Assembly (NCBI GenBank): GCA_900104855.1
Contig: FNSS01000001.1
Location: forward strand, 1,860,001-1,924,000
Origin: Rhizobiales bacterium GAS188
Lineage (GTDB): Bacteria > Pseudomonadota > Alphaproteobacteria > Rhizobiales > Beijerinckiaceae
Reading direction: 5' to 3'
DNA: 64,000 nt
The translations under genes and the position numbers were made by a program. Positions 16,478 through 25,043 of the stretch are shown here, in pieces; the first letter of the stretch is position 1, and every line of letters begins with the position of its first letter. The notes beneath the pieces were generated by a model. That model had not been told where the DNA came from. It ran no database searches and saw only the letters and a program-made list of their open reading frames with translations.

Positions 16478-17944
16478 ATGAGGCAACCCTTCAGCTGGCT
16501 GCTGCGAAGCGTCCGCCGATTTTACCGCAACCGAGCGGGCAATATCGCGATGATGACCGCATTCGCCATCGTTCCCCTGGTCTCGGCCGTCGGGGTCACG
16601 ATCGACTATTCACGTTTCGTGAATGCCCGCACCAAGGCGGACGGCGCCGCCGATGCGGCGACGCTCCAAGCCCTGTCAAAGAATGCGCAGCCCTTCGTCA
16701 ACACCCCGACGCAAAGCCAGGTGGCGCAATTCTTCAACACCATGACGTCGACGATCCCGGGGCTTACGATCACGTCAACCAATGTCAGCGTCACGCCGAG
16801 CGTCACCAACATGGCCGTGACCCTCACCTATTCGGGCACGGTCCAGACGGCATTCGGCGGCATACTCGGTGTCAATTCGGTCGCGATCGGAGGGACCTCG
16901 ACGGCCCAGGTCAACGCCCCGCCCTATGTCAATTTCTATCTCCTGCTCGACAATTCCCCCTCCATGGGATTGGGCGCCACGGACGCGGACATCAATAATC
17001 TGATCACGCTGACGGCCAATCAAACCTCGACTGTGTCGCCCAATGTGAAATCGGGAAGCATCCCCCGCGCGAACTGTGCCTTCGCCTGCCACCAGCACAC
17101 CTTCGACAGCAGCGGGAACATCACGGGCGACGATCTGAACGACAACTACCATATCGCCAAGAAGAATGGCGTGACGCTGCGTATCGACGTGCTGCGAACC
17201 GCAACTCAGCAGTTGACGCAGACCGCCACAGCTAACACGATACAACCCAACCAGTTCAGCATGGGCGTCTACACCTTCAGCGACACCTTCCAGACCGTCG
17301 CCCCATTGTCGTCCAACATGCCGACCGTGGCGAGCAACGCCGCCGCCATCGATCTGGCCTACGCCTATTGGGATGCGCGCGACGCGCAGACGTCATTTGA
17401 CACGGCCTTGACCTACATGAACGGGATCATGCCGAATCCGGGCTCGGGGACGAGCGCCGCCTTCCCGCAGGAATTCGTGTTCCTGGTGACCGATGGCGTT
17501 GAGGACGAGCCGGTCAGCGGCGCTTCGGGCTCAGGCGATCCTGCGGATAAACCAACCCATTACTTGCCGCTGAACAATCAGCCCAATCTGGCGAACTCGC
17601 AAACCGGGAACGTCAATTCGAAGCGCTTGATCGACATGATCAAATCGAGCCCAGGAGGTGTATGCGACACCATCAAGAGCCGCGGCATCAAGATTGCGGT
17701 TCTCTATACCCCCTATCTGCCGGTAACCAGCAACGCCTTCTACAATAAATGGATCGGGCCCTATAACAGCTCGCCCGTCAATCCCAACAACATCAGCGAC
17801 CCCGCCAACAATGAAATCGGCAAGGCCCTCCGGGCCTGTGCGTCACCAGGCTTCTATTTCCAGGTCACGCCGACACAGGGCATCAGCCAGGCGATGCAGC
17901 AAATGTTCGTGGCGGCCATCCAGTGGGTGCAGTTGACCAATTGA
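16478..17944 (+). CDS. TadG-like pilus-associated protein with vWA domain
   Basis: 488 residues. The N-terminus RFYRNRAGNIAMMTAFAIVPLVSAVGVTIDYSR (around residues 14-46) is the TadE/TadG-like membrane signal, followed by VNARTKADGAADAATLQA. From residue about 155 a von Willebrand A domain begins, with the metal site DNSPSM (DxSxS pattern) and a later VFLVTDGVED. TadG proteins accompany Flp/Tad pili and are exposed outside the inner membrane. No other tad or cpa gene is present, so this is an orphan copy. TTGGAG 7 bases before the ATG supports the start. Confidence 0.85.
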   Translation: MRQPFSWLLRSVRRFYRNRAGNIAMMTAFAIVPLVSAVGVTIDYSRFVNARTKADGAADAATLQALSKNAQPFVNTPTQSQVAQFFNTMTSTIPGLTITSTNVSVTPSVTNMAVTLTYSGTVQTAFGGILGVNSVAIGGTSTAQVNAPPYVNFYLLLDNSPSMGLGATDADINNLITLTANQTSTVSPNVKSGSIPRANCAFACHQHTFDSSGNITGDDLNDNYHIAKKNGVTLRIDVLRTATQQLTQTATANTIQPNQFSMGVYTFSDTFQTVAPLSSNMPTVASNAAAIDLAYAYWDARDAQTSFDTALTYMNGIMPNPGSGTSAAFPQEFVFLVTDGVEDEPVSGASGSGDPADKPTHYLPLNNQPNLANSQTGNVNSKRLIDMIKSSPGGVCDTIKSRGIKIAVLYTPYLPVTSNAFYNKWIGPYNSSPVNPNNISDPANNEIGKALRACASPGFYFQVTPTQGISQAMQQMFVAAIQWVQLTN

Positions 17945-18047
17945 GAGTGCCACCCCGTCGCGAGAGGCGAGGCTCGACGCGGCGGCGTTCATGCGGCGCC
18001 GCCGTGCCAGTCCTGCCAGGTGTTGGGCGCCTCCTCCGTGGCCGGGT

Positions 18048-19541
18048 TCAGGCGCGAATGACAAGCGTGTCGAGCACCCGGCTCAGATCGTCCTGGTGCT
18101 CGAGATCCCACAGACAAGCAAGTGCCCGCGCGACCTTGTCCTCCTGCAAGCGCTTCGCCACGTTCTTGCGGAACTTCGCCTCGAAATCCGCTCGCTGCAT
18201 CGGCATCCCCCGAAAGCCCGGAAGGGCCTCGACCTGGCAGGAGATCGTCGGGCCGCCGCTCAGGGTGGCACTGACCCTGTTCGGAAGGGCTTTCGGCGAC
18301 AAGGCGGTCAGAGCGTCATCCGGCTTGACGGTGATCTTGCGCATGAGCGCGCGGACTTTGGGGTCGCGGATCGCGCTCGGAGAGTAGCTGTCATTGGTGA
18401 TGTCGCCGTCGAGCATGGCACGCGCGACGATGAAGGGCAGGCTATGGTCCGCCGTCTCCTTCGTTTCGGGTGCCCATTTTTCGGGCTCCTTGCCCGCCGT
18501 CAGATAGGCGAACTTCGTCGTCGCGATCTCGATCGATGCGATCTGATCCAAATCTCCTGCCTCCTTCGCGACCCTTACGGCCGCCGGTATGGCGGTGAGC
18601 GCCCCGCCTTGGGCAGGGTATAATTTGATGCCGCAGTCCTTGATGCGGAAGCTCCCTGACCGGCCACCGAACTGATCCGTGTCGAGCTCGAAGGGCCCCG
18701 ACACTTGCTTGAAGACGCCCGCATTGCCCTCGAAGATCGGGGACGGGCCTGTCATGCCGCGGCGCGCCAGGAGAGCCGCGAAGACGCCATTGCGGGCCGC
18801 ATCCGCGTCGGCGATGCCTTTCCAGTCGGACAGCACCTGCATGCGCGTCTGATTCATGGCGATATGACCGTTGATCGCGAGATTGACCGCCTCGACCAGC
18901 TGCGCCGGCGCGAGCCGCATCAGCTTGCCGGCAGCGAGCGCTGAGGCCGGCAAGCTGTAGATCGGGTGGTCCCAGCCACGGCTCGTGAGTTCCGCGGCGT
19001 CCATCAAACGGCAATCGATCTCGTAAGCAATGACCATGGCCAGGATCAGGTCGCGTCCGTTGCAGCCTTCGGCCTCGGCCACCGCCAGGCAGGCCGTCAT
19101 ATTGTCGCTCGGATGGCCCGGCTCGCGCCCGACATAGACGTCGTTCATGTCGTAGTAGCGAAAAGCGGCACCATTGGCGAAGGCGGCGAGGTCCGGTGTC
19201 GTCCGTCTTGCGGTGCCGATGACGGTGGATACGCCGCCGGAGACGGCGAGGGCGACCTCCCGGCAGGCCCGGACCGGAGCCTCCTCATGAGCCGCGATGC
19301 CGCAACCAATGGCATCGACGAGGTGCGACTTCGCGGCCTCGATGGTGGCCTCGTCCAGATCCTTGTAGTCGATCGTCGCGACATATCGGCTGAGCCGCTC
19401 GGCGATATTTTGCTTCGGCATTTGCTGTCCTTGATCGCTGCCGCCGGCGGCGGGAGCCGCCAGGATGGCTTGCCCCCAAGCCGGCGACGCGGCTGCGCCG
19501 ATGGCCGCGAGAACCAGACGCCGATCGATCGATCTTGCCAT
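18048..19541 (-). CDS. MmgE/PrpD family protein with N-terminal export signal
   Basis: 497 residues from ATG 19541. The body from about residue 45 is an MmgE/PrpD fold: SHLVDAIGCGIAAHEEAPV, FANGAAFRYYDMNDVY, GHPSDNMTACLAVAEA, and a PAQGGALTAIPAAV segment. The family contains 2-methylcitrate dehydratase and cis-aconitate decarboxylase, normally cytosolic. Here the first 33 residues read MARSIDRRLVLAAIGAAAS with a twin Arg and a hydrophobic run, which resembles a Tat signal. A start at MPKQNIAERL (19421) would give a cytosolic form. It lies 99 bases after the IclR gene, so it probably belongs to the catabolic cluster. Confidence 0.85.
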   Translation of the reverse strand: MARSIDRRLVLAAIGAAASPAWGQAILAAPAAGGSDQGQQMPKQNIAERLSRYVATIDYKDLDEATIEAAKSHLVDAIGCGIAAHEEAPVRACREVALAVSGGVSTVIGTARRTTPDLAAFANGAAFRYYDMNDVYVGREPGHPSDNMTACLAVAEAEGCNGRDLILAMVIAYEIDCRLMDAAELTSRGWDHPIYSLPASALAAGKLMRLAPAQLVEAVNLAINGHIAMNQTRMQVLSDWKGIADADAARNGVFAALLARRGMTGPSPIFEGNAGVFKQVSGPFELDTDQFGGRSGSFRIKDCGIKLYPAQGGALTAIPAAVRVAKEAGDLDQIASIEIATTKFAYLTAGKEPEKWAPETKETADHSLPFIVARAMLDGDITNDSYSPSAIRDPKVRALMRKITVKPDDALTALSPKALPNRVSATLSGGPTISCQVEALPGFRGMPMQRADFEAKFRKNVAKRLQEDKVARALACLWDLEHQDDLSRVLDTLVIRA

Positions 19542-19640
19542 GTCGCGCTCCTTCAATCCCTGGTTTCCACTGCGCCTGCACGCCTCGATCCGCATGACTG
19601 AGATGCCAGCGTGTGCATTTTCGATCTCATGCCGGCAGCG

Positions 19641-20450
19641 TCATCCGCACGGCTTGCGCGCCGCCACGACGAAACCGTCCCAAGACAGCGCCGCTCCGAT
19701 CTCGGCAGCGGCACGCTGCAAGGGCTTCAGGTAGCGCTTCGGAATGTCGGTCGGGTCCATGAAGCGGGTGCTGCAGATGACATTGAGGGCAGCGACCGAC
19801 TGGCCGGCGACTGTTACCGCAACCGCAATGGTCGAGGCCCGGATGAAGGTGAAGCTTTCACCGCGCGTGGCAAAGCCTTGGTGGCGCGTCGCGTCGAGCA
19901 ATCTGCGCGTCAATTCAGCGTCGCGAGCCGCCGCATCGAGCTTGCGCTCGGAACGCGCCAGCGCGGCGAGGATTCGCGCTTGCTGCTCACTCGACGCGAA
20001 GGCCAGGAACGCCCTGCCGAAATCACTCTCGAGCATCGGCAGGCCGGCCGTGTTGATGGGATCGCTGATGGTGATGGGGGCAGTCGGTCGCGTCGTGTAA
20101 CGGATCGTCATGCCCCGGCCTTCGAAGATCGCGAAATCCGATGGCCAGTGGATCGCCTGTGACAGACGGTCGATCACGGGAACCGCCACTTCATGGATCC
20201 AGGCCTGAGACGATACACCGGCGCTGAGAACATGAACTTTCGAGGAAGGGCGGTAGCCGGCCGCACCGTCGCGCTGCACATAGCCGGCGGCGCGCAAGGT
20301 CGCGAGCAGGCGGGAGATCGTCGGCTTCGGCAGCCCGGTCAAGGCATGAAGGTCCCGGATCTGCAACGGATAGGCTTCGTTGAGCAGGCGCAGCAGCTCG
20401 AGGCCTCGCGTGAGCGTTCCCGTGGCACTGGTTTCGGCAGATCCGACCAT
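19641..20450 (-). CDS. IclR-family transcriptional regulator
   Basis: 269 residues from ATG 20450; the frame stays open upstream but the extra residues are unlike the family. The N-terminal winged helix reads GLELLRLLNEAYPLQIRDLHALTGLPKPTISRLLATL, landmarks near residues 15-50. The C-terminal IclR effector domain has SQAIHWPSDFAIFEG, PMLESDFGRAFLAF and a final AVAVTVAGQSVAALNVICS. IclR proteins act as repressors or activators of aromatic or organic-acid catabolism. It sits inside the cluster it probably controls. A palindrome at 24831-24845 is its likely target. Confidence 0.92.
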   Translation of the reverse strand: MVGSAETSATGTLTRGLELLRLLNEAYPLQIRDLHALTGLPKPTISRLLATLRAAGYVQRDGAAGYRPSSKVHVLSAGVSSQAWIHEVAVPVIDRLSQAIHWPSDFAIFEGRGMTIRYTTRPTAPITISDPINTAGLPMLESDFGRAFLAFASSEQQARILAALARSERKLDAAARDAELTRRLLDATRHQGFATRGESFTFIRASTIAVAVTVAGQSVAALNVICSTRFMDPTDIPKRYLKPLQRAAAEIGAALSWDGFVVAARKPCG

Positions 20451-20684
20451 GTGAATGCCGCTGTCCGGCGTCTCCCTCCTTGAGCCGCAATCGGCGGTAG
20501 CGCCCATCGAGGAGGCCCGCTCCTGCTGGAGCGCCCGTTCCTTGGGCCATCCCCTCGACGCACCACCATCCGGCACAGCGAACCGAATAGCAGCACCATC
20601 TCGTGGCGCGAAGCGAGGCTGCACCCGCTGCTCCAATTCAAGGCGCTCCGTCATGCATCCGTCGCGCCCCTGGTGCCGCCATGC

Positions 20685-21611
20685 TCAGCCATGTCCGTGC
20701 CCGGTGCGGCGCGTTCCCTTTTGGCGCGACGCACCGAGGCGAGACTCGTTGTGGAGAGACTCCTGGGATGCCAGCACAAGCGCGTCCCGCGCCTTGGCCG
20801 CGATGGCCTGGTCAACGAAAGTGCCGTCATCGAGTATGAGAGAGCCTCTTCCATTGGCGTTCGCCTCGGCATAGGCGGCGAGAATGGCCCGCGCCCGCGC
20901 GATCTCGTCCGTCCCACGGGTGAACGCCGCGTTGACGATCGGTATCTGCGAAGGATGGATGCAGGAGCGCCCGTAGAAGCCGAGGGCGCGATCCTCGGCG
21001 CAGGCGAGGCGCAATCCCTCGATATCCTTGATCGGCGTGAAGACATGCGCCACCGGCGGCTCGAGCCGCAGGAAACGCGAGCGCGCCACCAGTCGCATGC
21101 GCGCATACAGCGTCTCGCTGCGCGACGGCGTCGCCTCGGCCCGGATGTCACGCACGAAATCCCCCGCCCCGAAAGCAAAGCGCCTGATCCTCGCAGACGC
21201 CGCGGCGATCTCGGCCAAGCCATAGAGCCCAACGGTCGTCTCGATCAGCGGCTGGATGAGCACGCTGCCGGGCGGCCGTGTTTCGGCCCTCTCCATCGCG
21301 GCAAGCGTCTCGTCGATGCGCGAGACGAGAAGCGGGTCTTCGGCCTTCGGCAGGAGGACGCCGGACAAGCCGCGCACCGTGAGTCCAGCGAGGTCCGCAA
21401 GTGCTGCGTCCGCAGCGTTCAGCCGCACGAAGATCGCGACCGGCGGCAAGGATTTGAGGACAACCGACACCGCTTGGCGGGCCACCTTCTTCTCGGTCGC
21501 CGGCACCGCGTCCTCGAGATCCTGTATCACGACGTCGGCGCCGCTCGCGAGGGCCTTGCCGAAGAGGTCGGGACGGTTGCCCGGGACATAGAGATACGAC
21601 CTGATCGGCAT
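20685..21611 (-). CDS. HpcH/HpaI (CitE-like) CoA-ester lyase
   Basis: 308 residues. A CitE-type TIM barrel: RSYLYVPGNRPDLFGKALASGADVVIQDLEDAV opens it (around residues 4-36), with the metal ligands Glu in LIETTVGLYGL and Asp in FGAGDFVRDI. RSCIHPSQIPIVNAAF is the conserved CoA-binding end. Family members cleave citramalyl-CoA, malyl-CoA or related thioesters to acetyl-CoA and a keto acid. It follows the CoA-transferase by 1 base, so the two are very likely cotranslated and act in sequence. The C-terminal 20 residues are basic and poorly conserved. Confidence 0.88.
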   Translation of the reverse strand: MPIRSYLYVPGNRPDLFGKALASGADVVIQDLEDAVPATEKKVARQAVSVVLKSLPPVAIFVRLNAADAALADLAGLTVRGLSGVLLPKAEDPLLVSRIDETLAAMERAETRPPGSVLIQPLIETTVGLYGLAEIAAASARIRRFAFGAGDFVRDIRAEATPSRSETLYARMRLVARSRFLRLEPPVAHVFTPIKDIEGLRLACAEDRALGFYGRSCIHPSQIPIVNAAFTRGTDEIARARAILAAYAEANANGRGSLILDDGTFVDQAIAAKARDALVLASQESLHNESRLGASRQKGTRRTGHGHG

Positions 21612-21612
21612 G

Positions 21613-22803
21613 TCAGATCGCGCCTACGCTCTTCATGGCGGCGATCTCGGTATCGTTCATGCCGAGCTCGCCCTTGAACACCTCATCATTGTCGGCGCCG
21701 AGCGGGCGCCCGGTCCAGCGGATCGCGCCTGCCGTGTCGGACATGCGGAACATGACGTTCTGCATGCGCACCGGACCGAGCTCGGGATCGTCGACGGTGG
21801 TGATCGTGTCGAGCGCCCGATATTGCGGATCCTCGAAGATATCCGCGATGTCATAGACGGGCGCGAGCGCGGCCTGCGCCGCCTCGAAGGCTTGCACCAC
21901 CTGCGTCATCGGGCGAGCCCGGATCCACTCCGCGACCTTGGCGTCGAGCGCCTCGACATGCTGCAGCCGTCCCGACGCGGAAGCAAACCAGGGCTCCTCG
22001 ACCACCTCGGGCCAGCCGACGAGGCGCATGACCCGGGCAGCGATGGAGGTCGAGGATGTCGACACCGCGACCCATTTGCCGTCGGCCGTCATATAGGTGT
22101 TGCGCGGCGCGTTCTTGTCGGAGCGATTGCCGGTGCGGCGCTGGATCCGCCCGAGGCGATCATAAGTGATGGCCTGCGAGCCGAGAACCGCCATGATCGG
22201 CTCGATCAGAGCGAGATCGATGACCTGACCCTTGCCGGTGCGGCGGCGCGCATTCACCGCCATCATGACGGCGAGCGCCCCGGCGATTCCCGCGATGCCG
22301 TCGGCGAGGCCGAAGGGCGGCAAGGTCGGCGGACCATCCGGCTGGCCGGTGATGGCGGCAAAGCCGCTCATTGCCTCGGCGATCGTGCCGAAGCCCGGGC
22401 GTTGGGCGTAGGGGCCGTGCTGGCCGAAGGCGGTGACCCGCAGAAGGATCAAGCCCGGATTATCGCTAGCGAGCTCGTCGTAGCCGAGGCCCCATCTCTC
22501 GAGCGTGCCGGGACGAAAATTCTCGACGATGATATCGGCTTGGCGCGCCAGCTTGCGGAACACCGCCTGGCCCTCAGCGCTGCCGAGATAGAGCGTTATG
22601 GCGCGCTTGTTGCGCCCGATGACCTTCCACCAGAGCGATACGCCGTCGAGCGAAGGTCCGTGCGTGCGCGAATTATCTCCGTTCGGGTGCTCGATCTTCA
22701 GCACCTCGGCGTCGTAATCGCCGAGCAGCATCGCGGCGACCGGCCCCGCGAACAGGGTCGCGACGTCGATCACCTTGAGACCGGCGCATGGTCCTTCGTT
22801 CAC
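21613..22803 (-). CDS. CaiB/BaiF family CoA-transferase
   Basis: 396 residues from a GTG at 22803, supported by AAGGAG 7 bases upstream; longer upstream frames are shadows of the HD gene. Family III CoA-transferase: GLKVIDVATLFAGPVAAMLLGDYDAEVLKIEHP at the N-terminus (residues about 7-39), the catalytic Asp in PGLILLRVTAFGQHG-to-GLADGIAG region, and NFRPGTLERWGL. It transfers CoA between carboxylic acids, here probably activating the substrate for the adjacent lyase. It is coupled to the CitE-like gene downstream. Confidence 0.9.
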   Translation of the reverse strand: MNEGPCAGLKVIDVATLFAGPVAAMLLGDYDAEVLKIEHPNGDNSRTHGPSLDGVSLWWKVIGRNKRAITLYLGSAEGQAVFRKLARQADIIVENFRPGTLERWGLGYDELASDNPGLILLRVTAFGQHGPYAQRPGFGTIAEAMSGFAAITGQPDGPPTLPPFGLADGIAGIAGALAVMMAVNARRRTGKGQVIDLALIEPIMAVLGSQAITYDRLGRIQRRTGNRSDKNAPRNTYMTADGKWVAVSTSSTSIAARVMRLVGWPEVVEEPWFASASGRLQHVEALDAKVAEWIRARPMTQVVQAFEAAQAALAPVYDIADIFEDPQYRALDTITTVDDPELGPVRMQNVMFRMSDTAGAIRWTGRPLGADNDEVFKGELGMNDTEIAAMKSVGAI

Positions 22804-22841
22804 TGTTGTACTCCTTGAAAAACCGGAAGAGCGCGGGCCGG

Positions 22842-23429
22842 CTAGCGCCAATGCCGCTGGTAGTAGGGCGTCACGCCTTCGCGCATGCAGGCATGGTCTG
22901 TCGCGAAGAAATCCGCATAATGCAGGACATAAGCCTCGAAGCTGCTGCCGTGGAACGGCGCGTTCGACGCATGGGTCGCGACGGTACTGACGACGAGATG
23001 CGGGAAGCCGAGCTCCTTGAGCAGCATGGCGCCGACCACGCCATGCGGCAGCTCCTTGGCGAGCCTGGAATAGCTGACCATGCCGCCGTCGCGCACATAT
23101 AGCAGCGGCTTGTCGACATCGTGCATCGTGAGAATGGAGACGAGCGCGTCGAAATCGAGCCTCTCGCCCCATTCCTGCGCGGCCCGGCGCGCCAGGTCGA
23201 TGCCGGTGCGCGTCACCTCGTTGATGTGCTGCTTGAGCTGATAGCTTTGGGCGAGCGGCGAATACGGCATGTCGTCCAGCGCCTCGTAGGGGCTCGACAT
23301 CCACGAGCTCACCCAACCGGTCACGATCCGCTCTCGCACCGGCGGCGATACGAGATCGAGCCCTGCGAGCCAAGCTTCCACTTGCGCGCGGCGTTCGCCG
23401 TCACCCCGATGAATCGCGTATGGGCTCAT
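22842..23429 (-). CDS. HD-domain hydrolase
   Basis: 195 residues. The HD-superfamily metal ligands are visible as QLKQHINEVTRTG, TMHDVDKPLLY (the HD pair), PHGVVGAMLLKELGFPHLVVSTVATHA and HYADFFATD. HD proteins are metal-dependent phosphohydrolases, but some family members inside catabolic operons act on other substrates, so the reaction cannot be named. Its ATG overlaps the MFS stop by 4 bases (ATGA) and it is 38 bases ahead of the CaiB gene, which places it firmly in the operon. Confidence 0.82.
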   Translation of the reverse strand: MSPYAIHRGDGERRAQVEAWLAGLDLVSPPVRERIVTGWVSSWMSSPYEALDDMPYSPLAQSYQLKQHINEVTRTGIDLARRAAQEWGERLDFDALVSILTMHDVDKPLLYVRDGGMVSYSRLAKELPHGVVGAMLLKELGFPHLVVSTVATHASNAPFHGSSFEAYVLHYADFFATDHACMREGVTPYYQRHWR

Positions 23430-24718
23430 TCGATGCTCACTCCTTTGGTTTCGGGGGCAAAGAGCAGCACGATGATCGCCAGCACGAAGGCGAGCGTCGT
23501 GGTCAGCATGCCGGCCTGGAACCCCTGCTCGCTGGTGGCCAGGAGCCCGATCAGATAGGGCGCAATCAGACCACCAACCCTTCCGCCATTGTAGGCGATG
23601 GCCATGCCTAGCGCCCGCGACCGGGTCGAGCGGATCAGCTCGGCCGTGAACGGGCCCATTCCGGCGAAGATTCCGCCGATTCCGAAGCCCGTGAAGAAGC
23701 TCGCCGCCAACAAGAAGCCCGGCGAGGACGCCAGCGCGAAGACCGCGATCGCGGCTGCCCCGATCAAGAGGAAGAGCGCGAAGGTCGGGCGGCGTCCGAG
23801 CCGATCCACAAGGGCAGCGAAAACGAGGAAACCTGCGAGCGATCCGATCTGCTGGATCAAGGTGAAGCCGAGGCTCTTGACGAAATCGAGATGCTTGACC
23901 GCGACGAGGAAGGTCGGCGTCCAGGAGAACACCGCCCAGTAGATGTATTGCACGAAGAAGATGAAGGCGAACGCGATCAGGAGGCCGCGCCCCGTGCCGC
24001 CGCGAAACAGCTCGCGGATGCCGGCCGGTGCAGCCTTATCGCCGCTGCGACGTAGCCAAACCGGAGATTCCGGCGTGCGCCACGCGACGAGCCATATCAC
24101 CACGATCGGCAAGCCGCCTGCCGCATAGACCCAACGCCAGGCGCCGGCCTCGAGCCCATCTGCGAGTGCCGAGATTCCGGCCACCACCGCAATCGCCAGC
24201 ATCGAACCGAGCGGCAGGCCCATCTGCATCAAGGCACCGCCCTTGCCGCGATGTTGCGGGTGCCAGCTCTCGGCAACCAGCGAGGCGCCCGCCGTCCAGG
24301 CTCCGCCCATGCCGAGGCCGCCCAGCAGCCGCAAGGCAAGCAAGGCATTCAATGAATTCGCGAATACGATGGCGCCGGTGAACACAGAATAGACGAGGAT
24401 CGTCAGATGCAGCGTGCGGACCCGGCCGATGCGGTCGGCCACCCATCCGAACAGGATGCCGCCGAGGATGGCGCCCGTCGCGGACACGCTGGTGATCAAG
24501 CCGGCATCGGCGCGCGACAGCTCGAAGACGACGATCAGCGCGGGTGTGGTCAGCGCCAGTATGTAGAGATCGAAGACCTCGAAGAGCCAGCCGAGCCCAG
24601 CTGCGAGGAGGCTGCGCCAGGCATCCGGCGTGACCTCGCGATACCAGGGCAGACGCGTCTCGCCGGCCGCTGCACGGATGCCGATCGAACTGTGATGTCG
24701 GCTTGCTGCTGCATACAC
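23426..24718 (-). CDS. MFS transporter, aromatic/organic-acid:H+ symporter type
   Basis: About 430 residues with 12 membrane segments. It carries WLFEVFDLYILALTTPAL in TM1, the loop GWVADRIGRVRTLHLTIL after TM2, RLLGGLGMGGAW and AESWHPQHRGKGGALMQMG, and a second FAALVDRLGRRPTFALFLL loop. These match the acid:proton symporters related to sialate and benzoate transporters. The GTG at 24718 is the only good-length start in frame, but the GGGAGG motif is only 3 bases away, so the exact start is uncertain. As first gene of the minus-strand cluster it probably imports the substrate. Confidence 0.85.
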   Translation of the reverse strand: MYAAASRHHSSIGIRAAAGETRLPWYREVTPDAWRSLLAAGLGWLFEVFDLYILALTTPALIVVFELSRADAGLITSVSATGAILGGILFGWVADRIGRVRTLHLTILVYSVFTGAIVFANSLNALLALRLLGGLGMGGAWTAGASLVAESWHPQHRGKGGALMQMGLPLGSMLAIAVVAGISALADGLEAGAWRWVYAAGGLPIVVIWLVAWRTPESPVWLRRSGDKAAPAGIRELFRGGTGRGLLIAFAFIFFVQYIYWAVFSWTPTFLVAVKHLDFVKSLGFTLIQQIGSLAGFLVFAALVDRLGRRPTFALFLLIGAAAIAVFALASSPGFLLAASFFTGFGIGGIFAGMGPFTAELIRSTRSRALGMAIAYNGGRVGGLIAPYLIGLLATSEQGFQAGMLTTTLAFVLAIIVLLFAPETKGVSIE

Positions 24719-25043
24719 GATCCTCCCTGCCGGTGCTCTTTTTGGGAGCACGGCAGTCCCGCGGCCCCGAAAACTCGGCGGTGGATGTCTTCCACCCGCG
24801 AGGCCATCGGGGAAGCGATATCGGGCAGCGTTTCGATAATCGAAATGCAGAGCCCGACGAGAACGGGCGCGATGGACCGATTGTCCCGCTGACTCGGCCG
24901 GGTGCTGCCACATCACCATCGGCGCCGCCGGACACAAGGCCGTGAGTTGGCACGCATCCGGGAAGGCATGACCTCGTGTGCGCCCGCTCCGATTGCGTCG
25001 CCGCCGGGACGGCTCTAGCAACGAAGCTCGACCCACAGAGGAC
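24719..25043. other. Divergent promoter region of the catabolic cluster
   Basis: 325 bases between the leftward transporter operon and the rightward NIPSNAP gene. It contains a palindrome at 24831-24845 and a small hairpin GTGCTC/GAGCAC (24733-24751) in the transporter leader. No ORF is convincing. Confidence 0.55.
24831..24845. promoter_or_regulatory. Candidate IclR-family operator
   Basis: TTTCGATAATCGAAA is a perfect 7-bp inverted repeat around a single A. It closely resembles the known PcaR box GTTCGATAATCGCAC of Pseudomonas, an IclR-family operator. It lies between the divergent MFS and NIPSNAP genes, and an IclR regulator is encoded in the same cluster. Confidence 0.65.
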
